DNA from: Symbiodinium natans | Taxonomy: Eukaryota; Sar; Dinophyceae; Suessiales; Symbiodiniaceae | Length of the DNA: 64,000 nucleotides | Direction of reading: 5' to 3' | Assembly: GCA_905221605.1 (NCBI GenBank) | Contig: CAJNDS010001890.1 | Location: 1,387,001 to 1,451,000, forward strand | Part shown: one piece after another, positions 53,122 through 64,000 of the stretch | Position numbering within the stretch: the stretch's first letter is position 1 | Layout: every line of letters starts with the position of its first letter | Notes under the pieces: model-generated | Databases searched by the model: none | What the model was told of the DNA's origin: nothing | What the model saw: only the letters and a program-made list of their open reading frames with translations | Position numbers and translations under genes: made by a program

Positions 53122-53160
53122 TACTTTTTTTTTTTTTTTTGGGGGGGGGGGGGGGGGGGT
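53122..53160 (+). repeat. T-to-G homopolymer junction
   Basis: About 18 T followed directly by about 18 G. The complementary C-to-A junction lies at 53806-53848. Confidence 0.95.
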
Positions 53161-53247
53161 GAAATTCCCATATCAGGGCGTATGGCATATAGGGCTGATA
53201 GGGTGCAGGGTTTAGGGTTTAGGGTTTTAGGGTTTAGGGTGCTTGAG

Positions 53248-54545
53248 GCAGCCGAGCGTGGACTTCGCACAAAAAGCCTTGCAGGCCCGCGAGGATGCCC
53301 CTGAGTTTAGGGCTTGGGCGGACAGTGTTTGGGCCACAGCCCTACTTGGAGGTTCATGGGACTTTTTAACCAATTATATCTGTACTTATAACTGTACATA
53401 AAGCCATGTTAGGGCACTTAATTGGCTTGTAAGTGGGTTATAAGTAAAGCTATGATTGGTTCATGAGCAGCATGAACCTCCAAGTAAACCCTAAACCCTA
53501 AACGATAAACCCTGCACCCCAAACCCTAGGGGAGGTTAGTGGGTTGGGGTATAAGCCCCTACAGATGTGGGAGTGCCTGGAGGACTGCATGAATGCGTGA
53601 ACCCTGACAGGGCTCGTGGGGCCATTTCAAGGATTTGGAGTTTAGGGTTTAGGGTTTAGGGTTTAGCGTTTAGGGTTCCTCTAGTGTCATGATGAAGTAG
53701 CAGGGCATTCGTCTGGAGTCCTGAAGAAACGGCACCCTGGCGCGCGAGGACTGACGGCCTTAACCGCAACCCAGATCTACTACGTCACTATTTGCTTAAG
53801 AAACCCCCCGCCCCCCCCCCCCCCCCCCTCAAAAAAAAAAAAAAAAATTGAAACATTACTAATCCCTCGACTACCCTTAAGGGGAAGAATGTTTCTTTTT
53901 TGTTGGGGGGGTTTCAGGGTTTAGGGTTTAGGGTTAGGGTTTAGGGTTTGGGGGGGGGGGGGGGGGGGCAGTCGTGAGCGGCCCTGCGAGGTCGATGAAG
54001 CAGAAGCTTTGTGCCTGGTAGAGGACTGGGGGTTCAGGGGTTTAGGGTTTTGGGTTCCGGGTTTAGGGTTTAGGGTTTAGGGTTTAGGGTTTAGGTTGCT
54101 TCCGAATTATTGCGTCGGAGGTTGACACCTCAGCCCAAGCGACCCTGCGTTTAGTGTAGGACCTGCCGCTGGGGATCTGTGTCCCTCTACAGGGTGGGGC
54201 CCCCTTACTATACTAACTGTAGTTAAGGGACTTATAACCTAACTCAGGGTCCTTATAACCCAATTTAGGGCCCTTATAACTCTACTTATAACTAGGGGGC
54301 CCCACCCTGTAACCCCTACACACCCTAGCCCTAAACACCTTGAGCCCCAAACACCCTAACCTCTGAACCCTAAACGCTAAATTTAAACCATCCCTCAAAC
54401 CGAGAAGTCGAAAAGAAACAGCCGGGGCGAGCAGGGCTTCGAATTTCATTTGTCATGGCGCCTGCAGGAGATCCGTGCCTTTGCCGTAGCCAGGGATGGC
54501 GATGATGTTGCCCGGCTCGTTATGCGGGCGTATAGCTATTTATAG
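53248..54545 (+). CDS. Exon cluster, unknown protein
   Basis: 53248 to about 53340 (SVDFAQKALQAREDAPEFRA, WADSVWATA, then family A); 53562-53600 (MWECLEDCMNA, stop); about 53691-53803 (GVLKKRHPGARGLTALTATQ); 53970-54032 (RPCEVDEAEALCLVEDWG); about 54107-54160 (RIIASEVDTSAQATLRLV, stop); about 54398-54545 (GEQGFEFHLSWRLQEIRAFA, VARDGDDVARLVMRAYSYL, TAG). The last exon is the most convincing. Stops after several exons mean that more than one gene, or different splice sites, are involved. Confidence 0.45.
53343..53486. mobile_element. Family A element with TA on both sides
   Basis: TA-cttggaggttcatgggac to gcagcatgaacctccaag-TA. The interior ttataactgtacataaagcc pairs with gtgggttataagtaaagc. 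Confidence 0.8.
53806..53848. repeat. C-to-A homopolymer junction
   Basis: A C-rich run of about 24 followed by TC and 17 A. Reverse complement of the 53122-53160 structure. Confidence 0.95.
54188..54311. mobile_element. Family B element
   Basis: TA-cagggtggggccccctt to gggggccccaccctg-TA, 124 bp, nearly identical to the copy at 30758. Confidence 0.9.
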
Positions 54546-54700
54546 GGTTTAGGGTGGCGATTTTTTGGCGAGGGTCTATAGTCATCGGGTAACCCTAAAC
54601 CCTAAACCCTAAACCCTAAACCCCTAACTTTAAGGACTCAAGTCTGGAAGTCTACGGTGTCTCTATGTAGCGGGAGACCGCTGACCACAGCGCACGGATC

Positions 54701-54932
54701 CCTACTCGAAGGCTCATGGGTACTTACAACCCCAACTACATATGTCTACTTATAACCTACTTAGAGGACTTAGAACCATTATAAGTACACTTCTACAAAA
54801 CTCTATAACTACCCTTATAAATACCCCTTTTTTCTACTTATATTAGAGGACTTCGGGGACTCAGGGGGCTTATAAGTACATTTCTACAAAAGCCTGTACT
54901 TGCCCTACTTATAAATGCACCTGAACCTTCCG
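54701..54932. mobile_element. Long family A-like element
   Basis: cctactcgaaggctcatggg mirrors aatgcacctgaaccttccgg. The interior holds a duplicated acttagaggactta / attagaggacttcggg segment. Confidence 0.65.
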
Positions 54933-55331
54933 GTGCCCACATAGGCTGGCGCAGCCGCACCTTCAACCCCGAACCAAGCCAGTCATTGGGGACTGTACGT
55001 GTAGTAGAGTAGGTAACCGGACTTTATTCCTTGCTACTATTCCCAAAGGTTCTGATTCCTTATAGAATCCCAAAGGTTATTTAGCCTATTTAGCCTTTAG
55101 TTCATCTGGGATGCTGGAGAGCCAAGAAGGCGAGAGATTCCTGTGAAGCCTTGCTCGCCGTTTATTGCCTATCATAACATCCGTGGACTCGAGAGCAGTA
55201 GAACATTCTAGCATTCAAATGGAATAATCCTAAACCCTGAGCAAGAAAGAAGTGTCACCCTGCAGTGTGTGGTTTAGGGGGTTCAGGGTTTAGGGTTTAG
55301 GGTTTAGGGTTTAGGGTTTAGGGTTTAGGGT

Positions 55332-55444
55332 TACTTCGACACAGGCTACGGGCTCGCGGACGAAGCATTGGACGCAGCGCTTGTGCCGAGGATTAGAGGC
55401 CAGCTGCTTTCAGCACACGCCATATGCCCGACAAGCCCTCATTG
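55332..55444 (+). CDS. Terminal exon, unknown
   Basis: Directly after a TTTAGGG tract: YFDTGYGLADEALDAALVPR, IRGQLLSAHAICPTSPH and TGA. Confidence 0.45.
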
Positions 55445-55499
55445 ACCTAACCCCCCCCCCCCCCCGCAACCAAAAATAAGTTAAAAAGTAAGAAACTAA

Positions 55500-55665
55500 A
55501 AAGCCCTAACCCCTAAGTCCTACAGTCTTAAGGCTTGTGAGAAACAGAAAACCCAAACCCCCAAGTCCTAAACTCTTAAGGCTTGTAAGAAACTAGGAAG
55601 CCCAAACTCCCAAGTCCTAAACTCTTCAGGCTTGTAAGAAACTAAAAAACCCAAACCCCTAAACC
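55500..55665. repeat. 54-bp tandem repeat, three copies
   Basis: cccaagtcctaaactcttaa, ggcttgtaagaaact units repeat three times with telomere-like edges. Confidence 0.85.
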
Positions 55666-55911
55666 CTATACCCTAAACCCATACTCCGAGTATGGCCCTG
55701 ATATTCCCGTAGAGGATCGTTCGAAAGGGTCGCCAAACTCATGTGTTGCGACCTTAGAGGTTCAAGGTTTAGGGTTTAGGGTTAAGGGTTTTGGGTTTTG
55801 GGTTTTGGGTTTAGGTTTCCCCTTCGGCTCAAAATAGCTAAAAACAACCTTAAGTAAGAAGGCCTTTGGCCCCAAAAAAGCCCAAAACAGGAGTGCTTAG
55901 AGCCTTAGGGT

Positions 55912-56040
55912 TATACTTGGAGGTTCATGGTACTTCTTAACAAATTATAACTACACCTATGGCCCACGTATAAGCCCCTTAAGTGCCCTAATATGGTTAT
56001 AAGTACAGTTATATTTGCTTAAGAGTACCAAAGTGAACCC
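55912..56040. mobile_element. Family A element, degenerate right end
   Basis: tacttggaggttcatggtac at the left; the right arm is reduced to gagtaccaaagtgaaccc. The interior cttaacaaattataactaca resembles the copy at 53343. Confidence 0.65.
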
Positions 56041-56412
56041 TAAAAGGGTTTAGGGCTTAATATGCCTTCAGAGGCATAAACGTAGCAGAGGGTATATGAC
56101 CCCAATTTTAGGGTTCATGTGGTCCTCAAGGTTTATTCCTGGGTTACTCTTGGGTCAAGTACGTAGTTCCTCAATACAGAATTCGGGAGTTGGGTACCTT
56201 CTATCCCTCATGTCGAAGCTTCTTTGGAAGTATTTAAATTATTTATGAAGAACCACGAGGAATAACTTGCCACAGAAGCCCACAAGTAAAGCCTCCTCAA
56301 GCCCTAAACCCTAAACCCTGCACCCTAGACCCTGCACCCTACACCCTCAACCCTAAACCCTAAACCCCAAACCCTAAACCCTAAACCCTAAACCCTAAAC
56401 CCTAAACCCTAA

Positions 56413-56513
56413 ACCCAACAAAAGAGATGTAAGCCCTTCAGTCGCATCCTGGTCTGCGGCCTCTGATCAACGAAGAGGGAGGCCGGGTCTGTCTGGCAGG
56501 TGGTCGCAAGGAG
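56413..56513 (+). CDS. Exon, unknown
   Basis: KRDVSPSVASWSAASDQRRG, RPGLSGRWSQGG between a CCCTAAA and a TTTAGGG tract. Last exon-like segment before the satellite. Confidence 0.35.
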
Positions 56514-56889
56514 GGTTTGGTTTAGGGTTTAGGGTTTAGGGTTTAGGGTTTAGGGTTTAGGCTTTAGGCTTTAGGCTTTAGGGTTTAGGGTGTTTAGGGT
56601 TTAGGGTGTTTAGGGTTTAGGGTTTAGGCTTCAGGGTTTAGGGTTTAGGGTGTTTAGGGTTTAGGGTGTTTAGGGTTTAGGGGTTAGGGTTTAGGGTTTG
56701 GTTTTGGGTTTAGGGGTTAAGGTTTAAGGACTTGGCAATTTTGGGTTTGGTGCTTGGGGTTCCCTCAACCCTAAACCCTAAACTAAACCCTCAACCCCAA
56801 AACCTATAAACCCTAAACCCCTAAGTGGCATGGACCTTTAGGGCCTATTTGGCACGCCCCTTTGTTTACTATTTACAAAACTTCTTGAA

Positions 56890-56946
56890 AGTAGTAGTGG
56901 TAGTAGTAGTAGGAGTAGTAGGAGTAGTAGTAGTAGTAGTAGTAGC
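56890..56946 (+). repeat. TAG/AGT trinucleotide repeat
   Basis: (AGT)n with AGG interruptions at the satellite boundary; gives a Leu-rich artefact on the minus strand. Confidence 0.9.
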
Positions 56947-57600
56947 CAGAGGTTTGTCGTATGTCCCCTCCCTTCGTCCCTTCGTGTTGTAAGGGTTTTG
57001 TAAGGGCTTTGGAGGTTTGTGTGCTTCCCCTTTCTCGTTCTTATAGGTTTTGGGGGAGCATCAAAATGATTAACATATATGATGTGTTTCCGTGCTCGTA
57101 TTATGAGGGCTAGTGCCTGCCCTAGAGGTTTGTCGTATGTCCCCCCGCTTCGTGTTCCTGTGATTTGGTAGGGGGCTAAAGGTTTGTCGTGTGTCCCCTC
57201 CCTTCGTCCCTTCGTGTTGTAAGGGTTTTGGGAGGGTCCTGGAGGTTTGTCGTATGTCCCCTTTGTTCGTGCTTGTAGGGTCTGGGGAGTCTGTAGATGA
57301 TAATCACATATCATGTGCTTCCGTGCTCGTATTTTGAGGGGCTAGTGATTGGCCTGGAGGTTTGTCAGATGACGCCCCCGCTTCGTGATCCTGTGATTTG
57401 GTAGGGGCCTAAAGGTTTGTAGTGCGTCGCCTCCCTTCATTCCTTCCTATTGTAAGGGTTCTGTGAGGGCCCTGGAGTTTTGTCGTATGTCCCCTTTCTT
57501 CTTGCTTGTAGGGTTTGGGGAGCATCTAGATGATAGAGGTTTGTCGTATGTCGTCTCCCTTCGTCCCTTCGTGTTGTAAGGGTTTTGTGAGGGCCCTGAA
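56946..57600 (-). repeat. Complex satellite, inverted section
   Basis: Monomers in reverse orientation: gaggtttgtcgtatgtcccc, tcccttcgtcccttcgtgtt, gtaagggttttg. These are the complements of the motifs that dominate 57,600-59,880. Confidence 0.9.
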
Positions 57601-59880
57601 GGTCTGGGGCAGTTACTAGCGCCTCATAGTACGAGCACGGAAGCAAATGATAATGACAATCATCTAGACGCTGCCCAAATCCTACAAGCACGAAGAAAGG
57701 GGACATACGGCAAATTTGCAGGGCCCTCACAAAACCCTCACAACAAGAAGGGACGAAGGAAGGGCACATACGACAAACCTCTAGGACCCTCACGAAACCC
57801 TTACAACACGAAGGGACGAAGGGATTGTATCTAATTTCGTATATGGTAAAATGACATACGACAAATCTCCAGGACCCTAGCAAATCACATGAACACGAAG
57901 CAGGGAGACATAAAACAAACCTCTAGGGCAGTCACTAGCCCCTCATAATACGAGCACGGAAGCAAATCATTTATGATAATCATCTAGACGCTCCCCACGC
58001 CCTACAAGCACGAAGAAAGGAGACATACGATAAATCTTCCAGGTCCAACAAAACCCTTGCAACTCAAAGGGACGAAGGGAGGGGGCACACGACAAACCTC
58101 TTTAGGCCCCTACCACATCGCAGGAACAGAAAGCGGCGGGACATACGACAAACCTCTATGACAAACACCAGCCCCTCATAATACGAGCACGGAAGCAAAT
58201 GATATATGACAGTTTTCTAGAAGATCCCCAAACCCTCTAAGAAGAAAGAAAGGTGACATACGACAAACCTTCCCCCAACAAAGCAATTTCAACACGAAGG
58301 GACGAAAGGAGGGGACATTCGACAAATCTCTGGCCCCTACCAAATCTCAGGAACACTCAGCGTGGGGACATACGACAAATCTCCAAGGGCCCTCAGAAAA
58401 TTTTTATCAGCCTTACAACACGAAGGGACGAAGGCAGGGGACATACGACAAACCTGTAGGCCCCTACTACATCACAGGAAAAAGGAAGCGGGGGAGGGGG
58501 CATACGACAAACCCCTAGGGCAGTCACTAGCCCCTCACAATACGAGCACGGAATCAAATTATATGTCAGTCGTTTAGACGCTCCCCAAACCCTACAAGTG
58601 AGAAGAAAGGGGACACACGGCAATTTTGCAGGGCTCTCACAAAACCCTTGCAACACGAAAGGACGAAGCGAGGGAACGTATGACAAACCTCTAAGCCCCT
58701 ACCAAATCACAGGACCAAGGAAACGGGGGGGACAAATGACAAACCTCTAGGACAGCCACTAGCCCCTCATAGTTTGAGCACGGAAGCAAATCATATATGA
58801 CGATCATCTAGACTCTAGACGCTCCCCCAAACCCTACAAGCTCGAAGAAAGTGGATATACGACTAGCCTCCAGGGCCCTCACAAAACCCTTACCACCCAT
58901 ACAACGCGAAGGGACGAAGGAAGGGGACATACGACAAACCTCTAGGGCAGTCAGTAACCCCACATAGTACGAGCACGGAAGCAAATGATGTATGGTAATC
59001 ATCTCGACGCTCCTCAAACTCTCCAAGCACGAAGAAAGGGGACACACGACAAACCTTCAAGGCCCAACAAAACCCCTACAACACGAAGGGGCGAAAGGAG
59101 GGGACATACGACAAAGCTCTAAGCCCCTACCAAATCTCAGGAACAGGAATCGGGGGGACATACGACAAACCTCTAGGGCAATCACTAGCCCCTCACAATA
59201 CGAGCACGGAATCAAATTATATGTCAGTCGTCTAGACGCTCCCCAAACCCTACAAGTGAGAAGAAAGGGGACACACGGCAAATTTGCAGGGCTCTCACAA
59301 AACCCTTGCAACACGAAAGGACGAAGCGAGGGAACGTATGACAAACCTCTAAGCCCCTACCAAATCACAGGACCAAGGAAACGGGGGGACAAATGACAAA
59401 CCTCTAGGACAGCCACTAGCCCCTCATAGTTTGAGCACGGAAGCAAATCATATATGACGATCATCTAGACTCTAGACGCTCCCCCCAAACCCTACAAGCT
59501 CGAAGAAAGTGGATATAGGACTAGCCTCCAGGGCCCTCACAAAACCCTTACCACCCATACAACGCGAAGGGACGAAGGAAGGGGGCATATGACAAACCTC
59601 TAGGGCAGTCACTAACCCCACATAGTACGAGCACGGAAGCAAATGATGTATGGTAATCATCTCGACACTCCTCAATTCTCCAAGCTCGAAGAAAGGGGAC
59701 ACACGACAAGCCTTCAAGGCCCAACAAAACCCCTACAACACGAAGGGGCGAAAGGAGGGGACATACGACAAAGCTCTAGGCCCCTACCAAATCTCAGGAA
59801 CAAGAATCGGGAGGACATACGACAAACCTCTAGGGCGATCACTAGCCCCTCACAATACGAGCACGGAATCGAATATATAT
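57600..59880 (+). repeat. Complex satellite with 657-bp higher-order units
   Basis: Monomers of about 200-233 bp share catacgacaaacctctaggg, cactagcccctca, tacgagcacggaagcaaat, atcatctagacgctcccc, aaccctacaagcacgaagaa and acaacacgaagggacgaagg. The variant cacggaatcaaattatatgt occurs at about 58548, 59205 and (diverged) 59863, a 657-bp spacing that covers three monomers. The frames across it (GTYDKPLGP, SLRPFVLQGF and similar) are satellite artefacts. Confidence 0.9.
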
Positions 59881-59892
59881 ATATATATATAT

Positions 59893-62065
59893 GCTACCCC
59901 CCCCCCCCAGCGACCTACCCTTTTTCGGCCTTTTTAGGCCTTTTTAACAAAATATAACAAAGAAGGCCCAAAAGTCGCGTAGTTAATCACCGGGTATTGA
60001 AGGACAGTTACTGGGACACCCACCTCACAGACCCCGATAAGCCAGCATTGGAAGAATCTACATTTTGAATCTGAAGCGGACAATGCTGTCTTTAGATGTT
60101 TAGATTTGTGGCTTTCTATGCAAATTGTGCGTTTAAAGGGCAATTAATGTTTTGTTGAGCAACTAATTTATTTATACAAGTGTGTTTGTACGAGGCAAAG
60201 TATTAATCAAATAGTGAAACATTTTTCTTGGTTCTATGCGAATTTAACTACTAGAGAAATTGTTAAGCAAAGAGCCCAAGTTGACTCAAGTGAATACTAT
60301 TTAAAGGAGCATACTCAACCAAGATACGAAATAGACACCATTCTCAACCAAAATATGGCAAAGTGTGCGTTTAAAGTGCAAATAATGCTTTGTTGAGCAA
60401 CTACTGTATTTAGACAATTGTGTTTTTACTAGGCAAAGTATGCTCTCTGAAAAGTCCACTGAAATACCTTATGTTTACATATTCATGAATCGTTTTTACT
60501 TTTGAAATAATCATTTTATGCGAATTTAGCTACTCGAGCAATTATTAAGCAAATGGCCCAATTTGACTCAAGTGAATACCATTTAAAGGACCATACTCAA
60601 CCAAAATACGAAAGAAGCACCATATTCAACAAAAAATATGGCAGCAAAGTGTGGTTTAAAGGGCAAATAGTGCTTTGTTGAGCAACTCATGCATTGAAAC
60701 AGTTGTGTTTATACCAGGCAAAGTATTATTGAAATACTATCTGCAAAGTCAAATGAAACACCTTATGTTTACATATTCATGAAACAATCCTTTTTTTGAA
60801 GTATTCATTCTATGCGAATTTAACTACTAGAGGAATTCTTAAGCAAATAGCCCAATTTGACCCAAGTGAATACTATTTAAAGGACCATACTCAACCCAAT
60901 ACGAAATAAACACTAACGGAAATGGAAGCGGTTCTACCTGCATAACAATGAGACAAAGATTGCTGAAGTATTCAATATAGACCACTTATATACTATGTCT
61001 GAAAAGCACAATTTGCATAAGCAAGCTTAAAAATGCACAATAATGGAAATAGAAGCGGTTCTTCTTACATAACGATGAAACAAACATGTCTGAAGTATTC
61101 AATAAAGACCACATATATACTATGCTTGAAAAACGCAACTTGCACAATCAGGCTTAACAAATGCACAAGAATCCTAGAAAACTACTTAGTGAAGGCCAGT
61201 TCACAAATACATAAAAACATCCAAAAGCGCAAGCTTTTCAGGAGAATCTCTGGTGAAGTTTGGATTATAGGGTTTTGGGGTATCCCTGGACGAGTAGGAG
61301 TCACTTTTTAACCAAACAATTCTAAGCAATAAATGCTTTTCCTCAAGCCGAGTATTGCAAATGCTGCTTCTAGATAATTAATCGCATTTACCAGGCAAAT
61401 ATTATCCATGCGAATTTAGCTACCAGAGCACCAAGTAATGGCTGAATAAGGTCTACTACACTTGAGTACAACCAAAAGATGCACTAAACACTAGCGGCTC
61501 TACTTACGTAATAACGAAACAAATAGTTCTGAAGCACTAGAAAGACCACTTGTATACTATTTCTGAAAAGCACAATTAGCATAAGCACACTGAAAAATGT
61601 GTAGTTGTTGCCTCGTGACCGTGAAGGCGAACCAAAAAGCCAAAATACCAAAACCAAAAAACCAAAAATACCAAAACCAAAAAAACCAAAAAAAAACAAA
61701 ACCAAAAAAAAAAAAAACCAAAAAAAACAATTTTCCGGGACTCTTGGAGAAGCCCCATAGGGATTCCTGAGAGTCCCAGAGAATTGTTTTTTTTGGTATT
61801 TTTGGTTTTTTTGGTTTTGTTTTTTTGGTTTTTTTTGGTTTTGTTTTTTTTTGTTTTTTTTTTTTGGTTTTTTTGGTTTTTTTGGTTTTGTTTTTTTTTT
61901 TTGGTTTTGGTATTTTTGGTTTTTCTACTGTCCCGTGTATGCGATTTTTGTTGTATTTTAGTCTACGCCCTAGAAATACGCTATATTGCACACCGAGTTT
62001 GCTTGCAGTGCAGCTGGGTGACTTGAGACAAGGCGAAAAAGGGTAGGTCACTGGGGGGGGGGTAC
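59893..62065. mobile_element. 2.17-kb AT-rich non-autonomous inverted-repeat element
   Basis: Left end gctacccccccccccccagc, gacctaccctttttcggcc; right end gcgaaaaagggtaggtcact, ggggggggggtacc, an inverted match of about 35 bp. Flanked by (TA)n on both sides; the site without the element is at 63,318-63,342. The interior has about three or four AT-rich repeats of 240-280 bp (tgctttgttgagcaact, aggcaaagta, tgcgaatttaactactagag) and a long CCAAAA/TTTTGG palindrome. No transposase-like frame; the longest is 92 codons and unrecognised. Confidence 0.8.
61634..61930. repeat. Long imperfect palindrome, CCAAAA/TTTTGG arms
   Basis: The left arm (CCAAAA-rich, about 95 bp) and right arm (TTTTGG-rich, about 140 bp) flank caattttccgggactctt and agagtcccagagaattg, themselves inverted. 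A strong hairpin or cruciform candidate. Confidence 0.85.
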
Positions 62066-64000
62066 CATATATATATATATGTATATATCAGTCGTCTAGG
62101 CTCCCCAAACCCTACAAGCACGAAGAAAGGGGACACACGCAAACATCCCACGAAGGAACGAAGGGAGAGGAATTACGACAAACCTCTGGACCCCTACCAA
62201 ATCACAGGAATACGAAGCGGGGGACACACGAGAAATCTTTAGGGCAATCAATACCCTCATAGCGACTGCGGAAGCAAACGATATGTGATAATCATCTGGA
62301 CACTCCCCAAACCCTGCAAGCACGAACAGAGGGGACATACGAAAAACCTCCAGAGCGCTCACGAAACCCTTACAACACGAAGGGACGAAGGGAGGGGACC
62401 AAAAAAAAACCTCTAGGCCCCTCCCAACTCACAGGAACACGAAGCAGGGGGGCGTACGACAAACCTCTAGGGCAGTCAATAGCCCTCATAATACGACCAC
62501 AGAAGCAAATGACTTATGACAATCATCTAGATGCCAAGAAAGGGGACACACGACAAACCTGTAGGCCCCTACTACATCACAGGAACAAGGAAGCGGAGGG
62601 CATACGACAAACCTCTAGGGCAGTCACTAGCCCCGCACAATACGAGCCCGGAATCAAATTACATATGTCAGTCGTCTAGACGCTCCCCAAACCCTACAAG
62701 CAAGAAGAAAAGGGACATATGGCAAATTTGCAGGGCTCTCACAAAACCCTTGCAACACGAAAGGACGAAGGGAGGGAATATATGACAAACCTCTAAGCCC
62801 CTACCAAATCACAGGACCAAGGAAACGGGGGGGACAAATGACAAACCTCTATGACAGTCACTAGCCCTTCATAGTTTGAGCACGGAAGCAAATCATATAT
62901 GACGATCATCTAGACTCTAGACGCTCCCCCCCAAACCCTACAAGCTCGAAGAAAGTGGATATACGACTAGCCTCCAGGGCCCTCACAAAACCCTTACCAC
63001 CCATACAACGCGAAGGGACGAAGGAAGGGGACATACGACAAACCTCTAGGGCAGTCACTAACCGCACATAGTACGAGCACGGAAGCAAATGATGTATGGT
63101 AATCATCTCGACGCTCCTCAAACTCTCCAAGCACGAAGAAAGGGGACACACGACAAGCCTTCAAGGCCCAACAAAACCCCTACAACACGAAGGGGCGAAA
63201 GGAGGGGACATACGACAAAGCTCTAGGCCCCCACCAAATCTCAGGAACAGGAATCGGGGGGACATACGACAAACCTCTAGGGCGATCACTAGCCCCTCAC
63301 AATACGAGCACGGAATCGAATTATATATATATATATATATATCAGTCGTCTAGGCTCCCCAAACCCTACAAGCACGATGAAAGGGGACACACGCAAACAT
63401 CCCACGAAGGAACGAAGGGAGAGGAATTACGACAAACCTCTAGACCCCTACCAAATCACAGGAATACGAAGCGGGGGGGCACACGAGAAATCTTTAGGGC
63501 AATCAATACCCTCATAGCGACTGCGGAAGCAAATGATATATGATAATCATCTAGACACTCCCTCAACCCTACAAGCACGAACAAAGGGGATATATGAAAA
63601 ACCTCCAGAGCGCTCACGAAACCCTTACAATACGAAGGGACGAAGGGAGGGGACAAAAGATAAACCTTTAGGCCCCTCCCAACTCACAGGACACGAAGCA
63701 GGGGGGCATACGACAAATCTCTAGGGCGGTCAATAGCCCTCATAATACGACCACGGAAGCAAATGACTTATGATGACAATCATCTAGACGCCAAGAAAGG
63801 GGACATACGGCAAACCTCCAAGGCCGAATGCAACCCTCACAACACGAAGGGACGAAGGGAGGGGACATATGACAAGCCTCTGGCCCCTACCAAATCTCAG
63901 GAACACGAAGCGGGGGAATATACGACAAACCTCTAGGGCAGCCACTAGCCCCTCATAGTACGAGCGCGGAAGGAATGATTTTTGACAATTATCTAGACAC
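62066..64000 (+). repeat. Complex satellite, continued, with 1,254-bp duplication
   Basis: Starts cagtcgtctaggctccccaa at 62,089; the same sequence restarts at 63,343 and matches for several hundred bases (acacgcaaacatcccacgaa, atcaataccctcatagcgac). The 657-bp trimer appears again at about 62,606-63,263. It runs to the window end. Confidence 0.9.

Larger units (their letters stand above)
1..56850. repeat. Interspersed telomere-type TTTAGGG/CCCTAAA tracts throughout
   Basis: Tracts of 2 to about 18 units of TTTAGGG or its complement recur roughly every 300-600 bp, in both orientations, with variants such as TTTAGGGG, TTTGGGG, CCCTATAAA and CCCTAA. They separate exon-like segments and sit inside introns of the best gene models. 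TTTAGGG is a known telomere unit of plants and of dinoflagellates. No tract is long enough to be a chromosome end, and the tracts stop at the satellite near 56,850. The longest are listed separately. Confidence 0.95.

Noticed and set aside
1-56850. Window as a chromosome end
   Set aside because: Tracts are short, in both orientations and interspersed with exons, so this is interstitial repeat and not a terminal telomere array. A subtelomeric location remains possible.
61557-62051. Lys/Pro- and Phe-rich frames up to 164 codons
   Set aside because: Products of the CCAAAA/TTTTGG palindrome; not protein-like.
56838-63724. Many 60-158-codon frames in the satellite
   Set aside because: All are frame translations of the same tandem monomers (YDKPLGP, SLRPF and similar) on both strands, with no splice signals or independent composition.

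Overview
The window looks like nuclear DNA of a dinoflagellate (inference, no database search). Three things support this. First, a ten-exon gene at 25,065-28,404 encodes a membrane protein with HSW(Q)TRP, FLDAACIHQTD, EGILSLGA and YVSRLWCMFEMAAFL blocks, which I recognise as a large family of dinoflagellate proteins. Second, introns use GT-AG and apparently GC-AG boundaries. Third, every convincing exon reads on the + strand, as in unidirectional dinoflagellate gene arrays. No rRNA, tRNA, CRISPR array, bacterial operon or virus was seen.

Region 1-56,850: short exons (about 20-60 codons, GC-rich) alternate with hundreds of copies of the plant/dinoflagellate-type telomere unit TTTAGGG/CCCTAAA, roughly one tract every 300-600 bp and in both orientations. 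Many tracts lie inside introns. G-rich tracts often begin within a few bases of a 5' splice site; C-rich tracts often end just before a 3' splice site. Some introns (for example 23,931-24,004) are almost nothing but telomere repeat. The same introns carry at least nine families (A-I here) of about 70-230 bp inverted-repeat elements that behave like introners/MITEs. Several have clean target duplications, nested insertions or empty paralogous sites.

Best gene models: an ankyrin-repeat protein (11,513-13,207), the dinoflagellate membrane-protein family member (25,065-28,404), a small acidic-ended product (29,990-30,479), a membrane-anchored unknown (34,389-36,596) and a Mei2-like RNA-binding protein with a proline-rich repeat N-terminus (48,859-50,969). 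Many other exons are supported only by open frame plus splice signals and cannot be joined into named genes. They are given as exon clusters with modest confidence.

Region 56,850-64,000: telomere-repeat exon country ends and a complex satellite begins. It has about 200-233 bp monomers, organised partly as a 657-bp trimeric higher-order repeat, with an orientation switch near 57,600. A 2.17-kb AT-rich non-autonomous inverted-repeat element (59,893-62,065) sits inside a TA microsatellite of this satellite, and a second satellite copy at 63,283-63,345 shows the uninterrupted site.

Stretches not listed below (for example 2,750-3,340, 6,100-6,700, 19,160-19,580, 20,070-20,820, 33,255-33,860, 39,000-40,430, 49,564-49,629 and 54,950-55,330) hold scattered telomeric tracts, weak open frames or degenerate element pieces that I could not resolve further.
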